Source: Arthrinium phaeospermum (lineage: Eukaryota > Ascomycota > Sordariomycetes > Amphisphaeriales > Apiosporaceae). Taken from it: DNA of 64,000 nt. Under the pieces are notes generated by a model, which worked only from the letters and a program-made list of their open reading frames with translations, searched no databases and was not told where the DNA came from. Below, piece by piece: positions 33,898 through 43,813 of this stretch. Made by a program: the position numbers and the translations under genes. The stretch is taken from positions 1,674,001 through 1,738,000 of the forward strand of contig QYRS01000008.1 of assembly GCA_006503535.1 (NCBI GenBank), in the 5' to 3' direction. Positions within the stretch are counted from its first letter, which is position 1; every line of letters begins with the position of its first letter.

Positions 33898-35941
33898 GCA
33901 AGGGCTATTACACAAGATTGGTGAAGGAGATATTCACGACCATCGGCGATGGCATAGAGATTCACTGCAGAAGGAGTAGTTGGACATCTGGCTCCACTTT
34001 CCAAATAGGGGGGCTTGGAGTTAGACGAGGACTTTGAACCTACATACATTGACAGGATCGGAACCAAGTCATGAATACATGATGGGTGGGCCTAATGCAG
34101 GTACCAGATCGCCCAGATTCATATGATAACCTTCCAGGTGTTCCTCAACATGATCTTAGATATGGGCCTACTTAGCTGGCAAAGAAGGAACTTTAACATA
34201 CCTACCTACCTACCTTCTCTACATGCTCGGAGGCATTGCCCCATTTGCATTTTCTCATATGGCACGTTCTCAAATGTTGAGGGCGAGGCTGTCGGCGCAG
34301 ACTGTTCTCTAGATCAAATTGATTACATATCAAACACGTGCAGAAGAAGGTGCAGGAAGGAGAGCCTTCTCTACCGCAGTGAAAGCATCTTGGATGGAGA
34401 CTGCATGGTCACGGTGCATGTGTCATGCCCTACGTCAGCGAAACAGCTGTTCACTAATTGCATTCTGAGGACAAAGTCGATCGTGAGGGAAGCACGCTGG
34501 CTTCGCCCCCAGCGTTGGCACAGGATTGCAAAGACAGTGAGCACACCTGCCGGGGTGCCTGTTGGCAGAAGCCGTTTTGAAGCGGGCACGTGGACGGTTG
34601 TTGGGGGAGAGGAGCAAGCTACTTCCTCCATAACCTCCAGCACATCTAGCTACAGATTTCTAGACTGTTCTAGGCTGCGAGGTACATCAATTAATTGATG
34701 AGTGTTGCATTGGAAGTGTTCTGCGGTCGGGTGAGTGCGTGCTTGCCTCCATATCAACTTACCTTTCAGTTGCACGCAGATTCGGTGACATCAGACGCCC
34801 GCCCTCCTGAACAAGATATTAGGTAGGTAGACTTGAAGGCAGGCACCTTCCCCCCTGATACCTCACCCAGATTTCCAACTCGCTTGATTGATGAGTCTCA
34901 ACACTCAATTGATGCACGTGGGGTTTCCTGCACAAGTGCCTTCCCATCCTCTTTCCCCAGGATGAAGCAGATTTGTCACATGCAACGATGCATGGGTTGA
35001 TGTTGACTTGGGCACTTTCTATTTTTCGGATTGGTAGCCGATGTTGGGGTCAACACTTGCAATGCTGAATGCACGCGGGCAATCGCTGTATTAGTGATAA
35101 CATGTGTGCCGGTTCAACATGTTGACCTGCCTCTCAGTTGCTGGATAGGAGACAATACAAGTCACACATATCATCATGTAGCATCTATATTCAAGAAAAC
35201 TACATCAACCAACATACTGGCCAGACCCATTGGGCTTCAAGGTCTCGGTAACCTGCTTCTGGCTTGGATGCTGAAGTCTTGGGCTTACATGCAATTGCAA
35301 AGGTACATGTTGCTTCCTAGTCCCAGCAATGGTGTGATATGGAGCACAGCTGGTCTGGTGGGTTTGCACAATCTCGAAACGTGGAAAAGGGAAGGAAGGC
35401 ACCCCTTTCCTAGTGACTCAGACTTCTCAACGTCCAATGCTGTCACTGCTGCCGCTTGCCTCGACGACTGGTGTTCTTGGTGCCCCACGTGCCAGAGCAT
35501 CATTGCGCAAGTATCCCTACCTCTTGCCTCCCATCCAGGGCAGCTCCCATTGATCTCAACCACGGAACACCTGTCTACTTCCCGCAATGCAAGCAGGAAC
35601 ATGCCCTCAACACAACCCAACACTCCCAACGTTCCCGAAGGGTACTCATCATTGGGGTGCCTTTACAAATCAACCTGTCCTCCCTCCCCCTGGACCAGCA
35701 TATATAAGGGCCCTTCTTCTCCCATCTTCTCGGACTCAGAACTCCCCATCTTCATCTCATCCCACAAACACCAAACACAACTATCACAGCAGCACTACCA
35801 CTACTTCATCAAGACTTCGTTCTTCTTCACTGTCTTTCTTGGCTTTTCAGGTCTCACAACTTGCATTCACTTTCACCAGACTACTCTCTTTCACTGCAAC
35901 TCCACAAGCACAAGTGCAACCACCCACAACTCTTCGTCACA
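33898..35941. promoter_or_regulatory. 2-kb upstream region of the secreted-protein gene
   Basis: No gene supported. TACCTACCTACC-type short repeats occur near 34198-34212. The last 240 bases look like a classical promoter plus CT/CA-rich leader with a TATA box at 35701. Confidence 0.5.
35701..35707 (+). promoter_or_regulatory. TATA box of the small secreted-protein gene
   Basis: TATATAA followed by a pyrimidine/CA-rich leader, about 240 bases upstream of the start codon at 35942. It is the clearest TATA element in the window and suggests a highly inducible or strongly expressed gene. Confidence 0.6.
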
Positions 35942-36514
35942 ATGCTGTCCTCCATCATCAAGACTGCCCTCCTGCTTGCAGGCGTTGCCCAAGCCGACTT
36001 CGACATGATGCGCTACTTGGCACCTCAAAACTCTGGTGGCTCCGTCGTGGAGGGTTACTACTTCACGAACCTCACCGATGACCAGGTCCAAAACGGCACA
36101 TGGCCCGACCTCTGCGATATGGGTCAAATCTATCCCAAGCAGACTGGTCTGCGCGAGGCTACCGATTACGAGGACCTCGTTCGAGGCGTTGTCGTCGATG
36201 AAGGTAAAAAAGGTGAAGGCTTCAGCATGTCGAAGCCCAAGCGTGTTGAGGTCTACTGGGGCCGTGACGAAGAACACTGGACTCTCTACGGCGTAAAACA
36301 TGGAGCCCTCAAGCCTTACGACATGGTCGATACCGACGATAACAGGAAGGGAAACTGCAGCATAGTATTCAACGAGGCGAAAGCGCATCCATGCAAGGAT
36401 GGAGAGTCTTCTTACGCCAGCGTTTGGCGCTTTGCCAGGTGCCAAAGCAGCACTTATTATCCCCCGATTGATCGTTTTGCAGCCCGTGACCCTGCTGCAA
36501 ACACCGCCATTTGA
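35942..36514 (+). CDS. small secreted protein, unknown function
   Basis: One exon, 190 residues. The start MLSSIIKTALLLAGVAQA forms a typical signal peptide, with likely cleavage after AQA (residue 18). The mature part is hydrophilic with four Cys (DLCDMG, KGNCSI, HPCKDG, RFARCQ) that could form two disulfides, and two N-glycosylation sequons (NLT, NGT). No dibasic pro-sequence or GPI signal is seen. No family is recognised. It sits alone in a long gene-free interval with its own TATA box. It could be an effector-like or wall-associated protein (inference only). Confidence 0.75.
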   Translation: MLSSIIKTALLLAGVAQADFDMMRYLAPQNSGGSVVEGYYFTNLTDDQVQNGTWPDLCDMGQIYPKQTGLREATDYEDLVRGVVVDEGKKGEGFSMSKPKRVEVYWGRDEEHWTLYGVKHGALKPYDMVDTDDNRKGNCSIVFNEAKAHPCKDGESSYASVWRFARCQSSTYYPPIDRFAARDPAANTAI

Positions 36515-37904
36515 GTTGGAAAATCGGCGACATTGATGGGGTTGGTTGAATTAACGGAACTGTGTGCGAGGGTTGGTGGTCACTTCAAGGGACCTACAAT
36601 GATGCTTGGTGGCTTGTATTGTTTTCGATTAGTCGGTAGTTCCTCTCACTGAAAGGTGTCGCTCAACTCCTAATACAGACACTTTGAAACTCTTACTTTG
36701 CCATTCTATATCTGTGATAATGTTCTTTTCCCTCTTGTTATGTGTTCGCCAAAGGCTTCAGGATCAGATCCTTCATTACCTCGGTGATGTCCATTTCATA
36801 CAACATGTGCTTTTCTCGCCAAAAATGCCTTCGAATGTTCCACACTGCGGGTTCCAGTTGCCGAGACAGTATTATAGGCGACGGCAGAGAGAGGTTTCAC
36901 ATATGGATTCTTATTCGATATGTCTAGACTTGATACTGTTCTGTTAGTCTTTGTGATAAGTTTGGTACGCATGTGAAATTAGTTCTTGCAGTTCGAGAAC
37001 GACTACTTGCGGACTGCGCCGAGTGGTGTTCTAGGGTGCGGCCTTGAACCGCCGTTTGAGACCCCTTTGCACAGTCGCTTTGTTTCACCTCAGTTTCTGG
37101 TGGTTATCTTGTTCATTTCGTCACGGCTCCTTCCCCGGCCCCTCCAATTGATCACTAGGCAGCCTAACTCTTGGGGCTCTCGTAGTTGCATGAAAAGCGG
37201 CGCGTGGTGACGACGTACCAGCCAGACCGAGACGAACGGACGACAGCTTTGACAGCTTTCTTCCAAGCGTGCGATGCGCACAGCCATTGGTCAACTTCCG
37301 ACGCGTTCGACTGCGAATGGTGGAATGTAGGTAGGATGAGAACCATGTCTGATGTCAATGAGGGTTCTCAATGGTGACAAGGGCAAAATGCCTACCTCAT
37401 CCGCAAGCTGGGTGGGCGGTGTCCTCGCCAACGTCATGCCCGTCAACCACCCTACGAGCACCAGGGGTATGAGGATATGGCTATACTGGAACTGCCCCCA
37501 TCTATGGAAGAGGATGCTGGGCGTTGTCTTCGTTCATGGAAAGCTTATGCCCTGAGCCTCTTTCTTTCTTTCCCGTATGAGAGCCATGGGTCGCGAGATT
37601 TATCAAAAGAGATGAAGTGAAATCATGCATGAATCATAGTCCGTTCTGTCTCCTCGCTCTAACTCTAACCCTGAGTCTCGCTGTTCTTACAAGTGCTAAT
37701 ACACAAGGCGTTGCCCAGCCTCTTACACCCCGGCAAATCCACAGAACCGCCAACACACAAATACACACAAACACAGAAGCCTACTTCGTTTGGTAATCGT
37801 CAAGCTCAGTAGTGGGCGACCCAGTGCTTGCTCGAAACTTCCCTCCCCCCCCTTTTCCTTCTTCCGTAAAATTCGAAAGCTCCCCGCTCCCCCAGCCGCG
37901 GCGA
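36515..37904. other. intergenic
   Basis: No gene or RNA is supported. Open frames at 36684-36947 and 36986-37555 (+) lack motifs. Confidence 0.45.
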
Positions 37905-38924
37905 TTAGTGCTGCTTCAGGTTCGGCATGAAGCCCATGCCGCCCCCCTCGGCGCCGCCCTTGCTCCGCCGCTTGACGTGCTCGCGCAGCAGGCGCAGGAC
38001 CTCGCTGTCGCGCCAGCGCGCGGGCACGGGCCGGTAGGCGGGCTTGAAGGTGCCGACGGTGGCGGCCCACTCGCCGTTCTTGGGCTGCGGCGGGACGACG
38101 TTTGCGTTGGCGTTGGCGCCGTTTTGTGAGATGGTCCGGCCGCTGCCGCCGTACAACTCCTCGGAGACGGCGTCCGAGGCGGCGGCGGCGTTCTTGCCGG
38201 TTTTGCCGGTCTGCAGGTCGGCGACGGCTTCGGCGAAGGGGGAGACCATGGGTTCCCAGGTTGAGGACTGGGGTGCGGGTGCGGCGCCCTCTGTGATCTT
38301 ATTGTTGGAGGAAGAGGAGGAGGAGGCGGCGGCGGCCTCGTTGGCGGGGGAGGGCACTTCTTGCGTCGCCCAGTAGTAGATGTCCCAGTCGTTCTCGTCG
38401 AGGAACATGTCGTACTGCTGCATCTGCTCCTTGGTCATCTGGGGCAGGTAGGCGTCGGCGAAGGTGGAGAGGAGGAGGTCGGACTCGAGGGTGCCGCGCT
38501 TGCGGCTTTGGTCTGAGGAGTGCAAAGATTGGTTGGTTAGCGAATTGTACATAAGAGGTAGGCGTTGATTGACGTGTTGCGCAAGAAGTGCAAGAAATAC
38601 ACCTCCCTCCACAATGTTCGAGGAACGTGGGAGTCGGGAGTATAAGTGTGGTAGTATTATGAGGAGCAGGCACATACAAACAAGCCGCGCCCGCATCGTC
38701 TTGTCGTCCTCGCCCACCCGGCGCATGGGCTCGATCTTGAACTTGGCGCCCTCGAGCTCGCCGACGCCGATGTCCGCCTGGGCCGGGGGGTCGCGCGGCG
38801 GCGCATTGCTGACGCTGGCGCGGAGGGCGGGCGTGGTCGAGAGGGGACGGAGGAGCTGCTGCTGGGGCCGGGCGAAGGCGGCGCGGCGGGCGGCTGGGCG
38901 CAGGAGTTTTTGTAACGAGGCCAT
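37905..38924 (-). CDS. sdh5: succinate dehydrogenase assembly factor 2 (Sdh5/SDHAF2)
   Basis: Exon 1 is 38924-38678 and exon 2 is 38512-37905 (donor GTATGT, acceptor CTCAG), 284 residues. Residues 1-45 are Arg/Ala-rich and lack acids ([16 protein letters not shown]), a mitochondrial presequence. Across the intron the family signature reads [20 protein letters not shown], then [20 protein letters not shown] and WDIYYWAT. Family knowledge: this protein promotes covalent attachment of FAD to the flavoprotein subunit Sdh1 of complex II. The C-terminal half is an extra Ser/Ala- and Pro-rich extension typical of fungal copies (fungal proteins exceed the 160-residue yeast form), ending in basic residues. 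The gene lies tail-to-head with erv25. Confidence 0.93.
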   Translation of the reverse strand: MASLQKLLRPAARRAAFARPQQQLLRPLSTTPALRASVSNAPPRDPPAQADIGVGELEGAKFKIEPMRRVGEDDKTMRARLVCMCLLLIILPHLYSRLPRSSNIVEGGVFLALLAQHVNQRLPLMYNSLTNQSLHSSDQSRKRGTLESDLLLSTFADAYLPQMTKEQMQQYDMFLDENDWDIYYWATQEVPSPANEAAAASSSSSSNNKITEGAAPAPQSSTWEPMVSPFAEAVADLQTGKTGKNAAAASDAVSEELYGGSGRTISQNGANANANVVPPQPKNGEWAATVGTFKPAYRPVPARWRDSEVLRLLREHVKRRSKGGAEGGGMGFMPNLKQH

Positions 38925-39623
38925 CTTGTTTTTCGGTCTGTTGTGACAATACGACAGAATGGTTAGCAATGGATTGAAGAAATGGAAGGAATAAGAGTCA
39001 AAGTAAAGAATTTCGGGTATATATCTCACCTGTCAGGGTCACAATGGAATGGTCGATCGGGTTGATTGAATCGTTGACGTAGAGGAGAATGATTTTAGCT
39101 CCAATAGTCCCCGAGCCTCCAGGGTGCAAGCTCCGGTGTTTCGATCGACCAGGGATTGCCGAGGGAGGCCGTTTCGGCCCACATGCACCGGCTTGTCGGG
39201 GAGGAGCACACACCCACCCCCCTTGCCCGTAGATCTTGGCACGTGGTCTAGAAGGAATTATAAAGAAGGCAAAGTGGTTGTTATCTGTTGATGGCCGGGT
39301 TTCATGTACAAATAATTTTATTGTAGTAGATGCATGCCATAAACAAGCAAATCGAGAGTGTCATGGACTACAAAACGTGTCCCGATCATAATCCCTTATT
39401 TTTAATTCTCCAAACCCGTAATATCATGACTCCTGTAGAGGCTATGCGTACAATTACATGAGTTCCAATCGGTGCAAGGCAAGAGTCATCTGGGGAGCTC
39501 CAAAGGAATGCCTACTGGAAGAGACTGTTCCTAAGGAGCTAGTCCAGTACCCAAAGCCGTTCCCGTCAACACCCCATGCCCCCCAATCCAGCCCCTGTCA
39601 TCCATGCTTTCTTCCCCCCAAGC
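38925..39623. other. sdh5 promoter and erv25 3' region
   Basis: No gene is supported. Both flanking genes are on the minus strand, so this holds the sdh5 promoter and the erv25 terminator region. Confidence 0.5.
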
Positions 39624-40360
39624 TTAGATCAAGTGCTTCGATCGGAAGTAGGCACGCAGGTACATGATCTGCCAGCCCCAGAGGCCGATGAGGAGCAGGG
39701 TGGTGCCGACGCCGAACCACTTGACGCGGGTGTTGGTGCTCTCGTTGGTGTCACGCAGCTTCTGCTCGCGCGAGCGCAGGTAGTCCATCTCGCCCACGAT
39801 CTCGCCAATCATCTCCTCGATACGGCGCAGCTCGGTCTCGACGGGCTTCAGCTTCTCGGTGGCCTGGATGGCGGACCAGTCCTTGGCGTCGGCGCCGATG
39901 TCGATGTCGAGCTCGATGTGGCGGTTGGGGTCACCAGGTGTCCGGGCTGCCAAAGGGGTTCATCATGTTAGTTCAGGGGTGTCTCGAAGAGTAGTAGTAG
40001 TAGTAGAAGGGGGGCTAGCCACGTACATCCAGTCAGAATGTTCTCGAAGCACACGTCGAAGGCGGCATCGGCGTGCGAGGTGAAGACCTGGCGCTGCTCG
40101 CCGGCGATGTCCTTTGCGCGGCCGTAGTCGTTGCCGAGCGCATCCCGGACCTTCATGTTCACCTGCATGCCGTCGTTCTTGTAGCCGCCCACAATGGCCG
40201 TCACGACGACCAGGGTGTCCTTGGCGACAAAGTTCCGGATGCAGCGCTCCTTGCGGTCGTGCTGGTGGGATGCTTGCATGTCGAACTTGAGGGCCTGTAT
40301 CGAGGTGACGAACAGCACAATGCTGCACAGGTAGTGCAGCAGTGACCGCGAGAACGCCAT
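39624..40360 (-). CDS. erv25: p24-family cargo receptor Erv25
   Basis: Exon 1 is 40360-40027 and exon 2 is 39946-39624 (donor GTACGT, acceptor GGCAG), 218 residues, the normal p24 length. There is a signal peptide to about residue 22 ([17 protein letters not shown]). The GOLD domain has [10 protein letters not shown] and [10 protein letters not shown], whose two Cys form the conserved disulfide. A coiled coil follows ([20 protein letters not shown]), then a transmembrane helix ([16 protein letters not shown]) and a short cytosolic tail [12 protein letters not shown] with the aromatic/basic COPII/COPI sorting pattern. Family knowledge: Erv25 pairs with Emp24 in ER-Golgi vesicles to select GPI-anchored and other cargo. 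A short AGT microsatellite lies in its intron. It is divergent from the U1-C gene. Confidence 0.95.
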
Positions 40361-40914
40361 GGCTGCGGTGCGTGTGTGTCTGTGTTTACGTAGTCGTGTG
40401 TGGGTGACGAAGAGTCGACGTTGGGCGTGTTGAATGTTGCGGGCGAATCGAGGCGGGAATCTCGAGATTAATTCGATCAAGCAAGCAAGGAGAGGCCAGA
40501 ATACGCCCGAGTCCTGGTTCTGGTGCTACGATTGCCAATTGCTGGGTTTCGTTTCCCGCTTGGGGAGCTAAAGTCACTTTATGGGCCAGCGTGGCTTCGC
40601 TGGAGCTCTGGGGCCAATCAACGGCTAAGCTTTGACAGCTGGAACGGTAGCCTTGCAGGACGCTCGGACATTTAGGGGGGCTCCAGCCTCACTCAGCCTT
40701 GCCGGAGCTATCCTCCCAAAATTCATTGACATTTGGCGAGAGGCCAAAGAGGCGCGACATTGGTCCAATCCATTGTATCGCGCGCTTCCCTTCCTTTATT
40801 GCGAGTTTCGACAACCACACTGCGCGTTGCATTGTACATCTTCAAACGGCGCATCTTTCCGATACTCGATACGATCATACCTAATTGATATTGTGTGCAT
40901 CAACATCCGTCAAG
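40361..40914. promoter_or_regulatory. divergent promoter, erv25 / U1-C
   Basis: 554 bases between start codons of two constitutive housekeeping genes. No clear TATA box; the sequence is mixed and ends in an AT-containing leader before the U1-C start. Confidence 0.55.
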
Positions 40915-41792
40915 ATGCCGAAATGTAAGTTCCTCACCTTCCTCTGTTTTACCTCTTGCTGCTGCCTCTCCCCCAATTACAAGGCAAACCAGAACCAGAT
41001 CGCTAACTCTGGCGCCCGCGCGCGCACACAGTCTTCTGCGACTACTGCGATGTCTACCTGACGCACGACAGCATGTCGGTGCGCAAGGCGCACAACAGCG
41101 GCCGCAACCACCTGCGCAACGTCGTCGATTACTACCAGCAGATCGGGCACGAGAAGGCCCAGTCCGTCATCGACTCCATCACCTCGTCCTACGCCGCCGA
41201 GGGCCAGGCCCACGCCAACCCCATGCTGCCCCAGAACCAGCCGCACGCCGCTCACCACCACATGTCCCACCACGGCGCCCCCGGCAGCGTGCCCCCGCTC
41301 CTGCCCGGCATGCCGCCCCCGGGAGCTGGCGCCCCCGGCTTCCCCATGCCTCCCCCCGGTCCCGGCGGCCTGCCCTTCCCTCTGCCCGCCGGCATGCCGC
41401 CTCTGCCCGGTATGCCTGGTGGCCCCCCGCCGCCACTGGGCGCCTTTGGTGGCCCTGGAATGCCTCGTAAGTACACCACCTCTCCTCCCTCCAACAAGTA
41501 TCGCTACCGTCGCCGGTTCGAACCCTACCCGACGACGACGACGACGGCTACGTCAAGACCGCGCCCTAACGCTTCATTCTCCACAGCTCCTCCTGGTGGT
41601 CGTGGTATGCCTCCGTTCCCTCCCGGTGGCCTGCCATTTCCTCCTCCCGGTGGTTTGCCCTTCCCGCCTCCTGGTGGTGCCGGCGCGCCGCCCTTCCCCT
41701 TCCCTGGAATGCCGCCGCCAGGCCAGTTCCCAACGCCTCCTGGCGCTCTTCCTTTCAACCCCCCAGGTCAGCAGGGACCTCCCGGACGTTAG
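40915..41792 (+). CDS. yhc1: U1 small nuclear ribonucleoprotein C (U1-C)
   Basis: Exons 40915-40924, 41032-41466 and 41587-41792, 216 residues. The 10-base first exon encodes only MPK plus one base. The spliced start [17 protein letters not shown] carries the two Cys of the U1-C zinc finger; the His pair is in [13 protein letters not shown]. The rest is a long Met/Pro/Gly-rich tail ([20 protein letters not shown] style). Family knowledge: U1-C sits on U1 snRNP and stabilises pairing with the 5' splice site. Intron 2 starts GTAAGTACACC. The stop codon TAG lies at 41790-41792, just upstream of a 45-base minisatellite and in related sequence. Confidence 0.94.
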
Positions 41793-41809
41793 GAACAGGG
41801 CCGCCCCCC

Positions 41810-42034
41810 GAATCGAGATGAACGTCCTGGACATTAGGAACGGCGCAGCTATCTACATCGAGAGGAACACCCTGCGCGTCAGGGACGGTACAGCTCTCTG
41901 AATCGGACTGAACCACCTTGGCATCAGGACCGGCACAGCTCTCGGAATCGGGATGAACACCCTCGGCGTCAGGGACGGTACAGCTCTTCGAATCGGGATG
42001 ACCGCCCTAGACGTTCGGAACCATACTAGACCCC
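41810..42034 (+). repeat. 45-base minisatellite, about 5 copies
   Basis: Five diverged units with exact 45-base spacing (ATC at 41812, 41857, 41902, 41947 and 41992). A typical unit reads GAATCGGGATGAACACCCTC, then GGCGTCAGGGACGGTACAGC. Being a multiple of three, it stays open for long stretches in one frame. It lies in the 3' region of the U1-C gene, and an earlier partial unit (GGACGTTAGGAAC) contains the stop codon of that gene. Confidence 0.85.
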
Positions 42035-43813
42035 GAAACGGAAACGGAAAACTCGTCGGATGGCCCCCTTCTGGTGGTAAGATAGCTCTAAGAAGCCCAA
42101 TGTCTGTCCTCGCGACCAAACCAGGCAGCGGTGCCACGGAGATATCATGTAGTCTGTAAGGATCTAGAAAGGGAGGGAGAGGGAAGGAGGTAGGTATTAT
42201 GTGTGCTTTTACGCTTTTAACAGCTCGGCGTTGCGGGGGAAAACTGATGAGTACATACCAGCTCATAACGGCGTTGAAAGGGGGTCTTTCTGAGCTTCCG
42301 TCAAAGAGGCAAGCGAAGCATCATACTAAAGTTGATTACGATACATCAAGACGGAATGTCGAAGTTCCTTGCTGAAAACTGAGAAAAAGAAGGCGTGCCT
42401 CGAGGTACGACGACATATAGTCAGCGTGTAAAGATAGGTAACCAGCGTTTTCGAGAAAAGGGACGAAGGTTGAATCAACCATAATCAGTGGCGTTTGCAA
42501 TTCTGTACAAAAAGCGGCTTCAATCGAACAGGGCCATAGTACCTAAGTGATGATCAATTTTATTTGCATACTGTCGATAGACTGAATACACCCATCCTAA
42601 TGACTGTGAGGTTCCAGTACCGGACTCGTTTTCATGAGATATTGCTCTACCGGGCTACCTGCAAACCACATTGATCATGGCATTAATGCAATCACTACGA
42701 GCATTGCATTGATCATTGCATGTTCAACCTGCTAAAACCTTGTAGACAGAATCATTTTCGATATTTACTGGTATAATAGTGGAAATACAGCATGAGGGGA
42801 AGGGGGTAACATGGAAAAAGGGGTGCGTGGTAAGCCAACATCAATTTTGATTCTTTCGTCCAGTTCAACTTTGACCGATCTCCATAAACAAAACACAATA
42901 CTAGGAATAAGCAAGAAGCAAGAACATATAATCATTATAAACGTTTCCGAAATTAAGATGCATGGTATCTAGCAGCAACAAAAGTTCACACAACCCGCAA
43001 AAGTGCAACGCAAAGGAAAAATCCAAACATATCGTTTCTATGAGGGTACACAGTCTGGAGGAAAAGGCAAGCGCTCGTCATGAAAACAAACAAACTTCCG
43101 TGGTGCCATGCCTGTGTCCCAAAAAGGAACACAACACAAACACGCACATCGGCTGGAACCTCATATAGAGGGAAGATCGTATGGACATTCCGAAATCCGT
43201 ACCGTCGTAGGGCTTCCTGCCCCTCCTTTCCCTATATGCCTTCCATATCTCCCCCTTCAAATCGCTCGCGTAGGGGTGGGGAAAAAACAAGGTTGAAGAT
43301 CATATCCCTTCAAATGCAAACGCCAGCCAGAAAAAAGAGCCCTCTCGAACTAGATAGAGCATCTCTCCCTTCCCTTTCAGAAGATCCCCGAGACAGCCGT
43401 CGAATCTTTCGTGTGTAACGTTCCGTTTTCGTATGATTTTTGATGGTGTTGTGTATAATAGGTACAATGTCTGGTTTCTCTTGGGATAGCCGTGGCTCGT
43501 TTCGTTTGATCATTTCATTTCATTCATATTCGTCGTTTCAATCAGGTAGAACGTGGTGTGCGTGCCGCTGAAATTGGGCATACCGTTATGCGCCTTCCCC
43601 CTATCCAGTTTGCCTTTCCTTTCCTTCCTTTCCTGCGGGTGATGGTGTTGTAAAGCATCAAGGCCAAAGACCTTTGAAGCGATCCGAAATGCGACTGGCA
43701 CCCTTCGGAAAGCGTGCGTAGGCAGTGCAAAAGCCCCGTCCCCGAACGTCCTCATCCGCCGCCGCCGTTTTGCAACGAGCTTCTCTCATCCGTCGATTCC
43801 ATTCCGAGGGTCC
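42035..43813. other. intergenic
   Basis: 3' region of the U1-C gene and of the large gene on the minus strand. Open frames at 42962-43418 (+) show no motif. No RNA gene is identified. Confidence 0.45.

Noticed and set aside
35031..36008. 325-residue frame over the secreted-protein promoter
   Set aside because: It spans the TATA box and the leader and is out of phase with the signal peptide-coding frame.
37650..37680. Telomere-like CTAACCCT bases
   Set aside because: Only one imperfect unit; no array.
41500..41540. Sequence resembling a tRNA B box (GGTTCGAACCC)
   Set aside because: Lies in U1-C intron 2, with no A box, stems or terminator around it.
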